Program-made: the position numbers and the translations under genes
Notes under the pieces: model-generated
Database searches by the model: none
What the model was told of the DNA's origin: nothing
Seen by the model: the letters and a program-made list of their open reading frames with translations, nothing else
Source of the DNA: Cryptomeria japonica
Taxonomy: Eukaryota > Streptophyta > Pinopsida > Cupressales > Cupressaceae
Assembly: GCF_030272615.1 (NCBI RefSeq)
Contig: NC_081409.1
Location: 23,766,406 to 23,830,405 of the forward strand
DNA length: 64,000 nucleotides
Direction: 5' to 3'
Shown: piece by piece, positions 62,480 to 64,000 of the stretch
Layout of the letters: the number at the start of each line of letters is the position of its first letter
Position numbering within the stretch: position 1 is the stretch's first letter

Positions 62480-63863
62480 TAAATAGGGGAGACAAGTGTT
62501 GTGGTACAAGTAGTAATAAATTTTAATATTCTTGTAAGATGGGTTGCCCAATGGGAAAAAGGTTGTCACTAGGGATACACAAGGATGCATATTTGAACTT
62601 TTTCCAAGCATCCGCATCCCCATAATGTTTCAAGGATTTTAAGATGCCTTGGAAATTTCCCGGGTTGTCCCTAATCTCTCACACAAAACTGATTATTTCC
62701 TAGAAATGAACATCCAAACCTCTTGAAATGTCTAGAATTGTTGGCTGCCCTTGTAACAGCCAAGAATGTTAATGATGTCCCTTGACCATGGATGGCTGGA
62801 TGGTAAACAAATTTAGAAAAGGATACAGCAAAAATAAAAAAATAAATAAAAGGGGTGGGAGGTTGAGCATCCTTGATGTAGATTATACTAATATGGAGTC
62901 TGTAACTTTGAAAATGTCGGAACATGAGTTTGTTTGGGTTGTCATTGATGTCAAACATGTTGTCCTGGAAGATCGCTGGTGTTGTCATTGATGTTGTGTT
63001 TTCAGTGTAGTTGTGTTCAGCATTGTCTATCTGTTTGTTGCCTAATGTGTATGGATCGGAAATGAGTATTCATATGTTTTTATGTTGTCTGGTGGTGATA
63101 TTGAGTATGTGATGATTTTGGAAGGTTATAGAATTGGAAGTTACAATATGCAGGAAAGGGTATTTAAAGTTCTTATGTGAGAATGCTCTACATTCCTCCG
63201 GTTTCTAAAGATCATGACTTGCAGTTCTCGATTTAATGTCTATGCTCTGTGGATGTTGCACTATTATGTTTTCAGGTCCTCAATTGTTCAAGTGTTGAAG
63301 TTATCTTTTGGAGTTTGCTGACAGTGAGGCTGTCTGTCAAGATTGGTCTAGAGAATGCTCCACAGTGATAGTTCATGTGTTGCGGCTTGGAGGACATGTT
63401 CATATTACTCATGTAATGTTCCAGTTCAGAATTCAAGTGTTGGTTTTCTCTACGAGTGAAGATATGCTGATCTTGTGTTGGTCTCTGGCTAACTCAATTG
63501 GTTTACATTATTTGGATCATATTCTTTTGGTCCAGATATGCATTGGAGGTTGAGTTAAATTGTTGCTATAGGTTTTACAGTGGCATTTGAAGATTCACAA
63601 TGAGTTATTTGCATTGGATAATGTTTTTGGGTCGACTAATTGACATGCTTTATTGTTTATCTACATGTTACGTTTGATGCTAACTTTGGAGGATGTGTTG
63701 GTGTGTGCAGTTCATTGGATTTGACTTAGGAAGATGTTTTGTGATATATTTGGGTCTCCTTTATTTCCTAGAGTGGACTACGTTTAGTGCAGTTGATCAT
63801 GGTGGCCGACTTTGTGTAATTTATGCTTATTTTGTCTATCGCCAACCTAATTGTTTCAATGAA
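62480..63863. other. Unassigned stretch near the right edge
   Basis: No gene supported. A tgtttgggttgtcattgatgt motif at about 62929 recalls the start of the copia LTRs here (TGTTGGCATT...TCATTGATGTC in D), so part of this stretch may be LTR-derived. No partner copy is in the window. Confidence 0.35.
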
Positions 63864-64000
63864 TGTAATGTCCCCTTTTTGTAAAACCCTATTTCTTGCC
63901 CTAAATCACCATTTCTATGTAAAACTACAAATGGAACAAGATGCATACCGGATTGAGATCCTGCAATAGGTCAGGAAACCATTGAAATGCATATAAACCA
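63864..64000 (+). repeat. Possible LTR start, cut by the window end
   Basis: The sequence TGTAATGTCCCC, followed by gtaaaaccct, resembles the start of element G (TGTAATGCCC followed by gtaaaaccc). The rest lies outside the window, so the call rests on about 35 bp. Confidence 0.35.

Noticed and set aside
62213-62482. Rightward 89-codon open frame
   Set aside because: The opposite strand shows a plant L1 RNase H-like start, so the rightward frame is its shadow.
1-64000. tRNA, rRNA, organellar or bacterial insert
   Set aside because: No cloverleaf with the conserved T-loop box, no rRNA-like stretch and no compact operon structure was seen. The tRNA-like matches are only retroelement primer sites.
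1-64000. A multi-gene novel system, such as a biosynthetic or defence cluster
   Set aside because: All strong coding signals are retroelement domains. The two unexplained coding stretches (elements A and B) belong to separate, nested elements and do not form a cluster.

Overview
The window looks like intergenic DNA from a large seed-plant genome, AT-rich and built almost entirely of nested transposable elements. A gymnosperm is my guess, from the layered old LTR elements, long LTRs and little else; nothing in the sequence proves it. No intact host gene, tRNA, rRNA or CRISPR array was found.

Nest 1 (1299-24348). Element A is a non-autonomous Ty3/gypsy Tat-lineage LTR element on the + strand, with gag/protease remnants, a repeat-built ORF region and no recognisable reverse transcriptase (RT) or integrase. 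Its 3' LTR was hit twice. One hit is element B (7631-21273, - strand), a Ty1/copia-like element with four zinc-knuckle motifs but no visible pol. The other is element D (21794-24212), a solo LTR. B's own 5' LTR was later hit by element C (14459-20653, - strand), a Ty1/copia element with gag, protease, integrase, RT and RNase H. Target-site duplications (TSDs) mark every join.

Nest 2 (24948-51816). A full-length plant L1 LINE on the + strand (about 6.2 kb without inserts, 26-27 bp TSD) carries copia element E (26414-47037, - strand) in its endonuclease domain. E carries a small inverted-repeat DNA element (28018-29240) and copia element F (31110-43235, - strand). F's 5' LTR carries G (37422-41958), a 4.5 kb LTR-like insertion with a palindromic GGTAGC array. 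F is the best preserved LTR element.

Right flank (51817-64000). There is a truncated Tat-lineage gypsy pol on the - strand (RT end, two RNase H domains, integrase; about 54.9-57.1 kb), then low-complexity and unassigned DNA. At 59.5-62.1 kb several short, splice-site-bounded open stretches on the - strand may be exons or a pseudogene of a host gene I cannot name. A LINE RNase H scrap (62.3 kb) and a possible new LTR start (63864) follow.

The elements do not work together as a system; they record successive insertions. LTR divergence judged by eye (F about 5 percent, C about 7, E about 8, A about 8-9, B about 11-13) fits the nesting order except for B, which sits inside A yet looks older. The least explained coding material is the repeat-built ORF region of A and the long unrecognised coding stretch of B.
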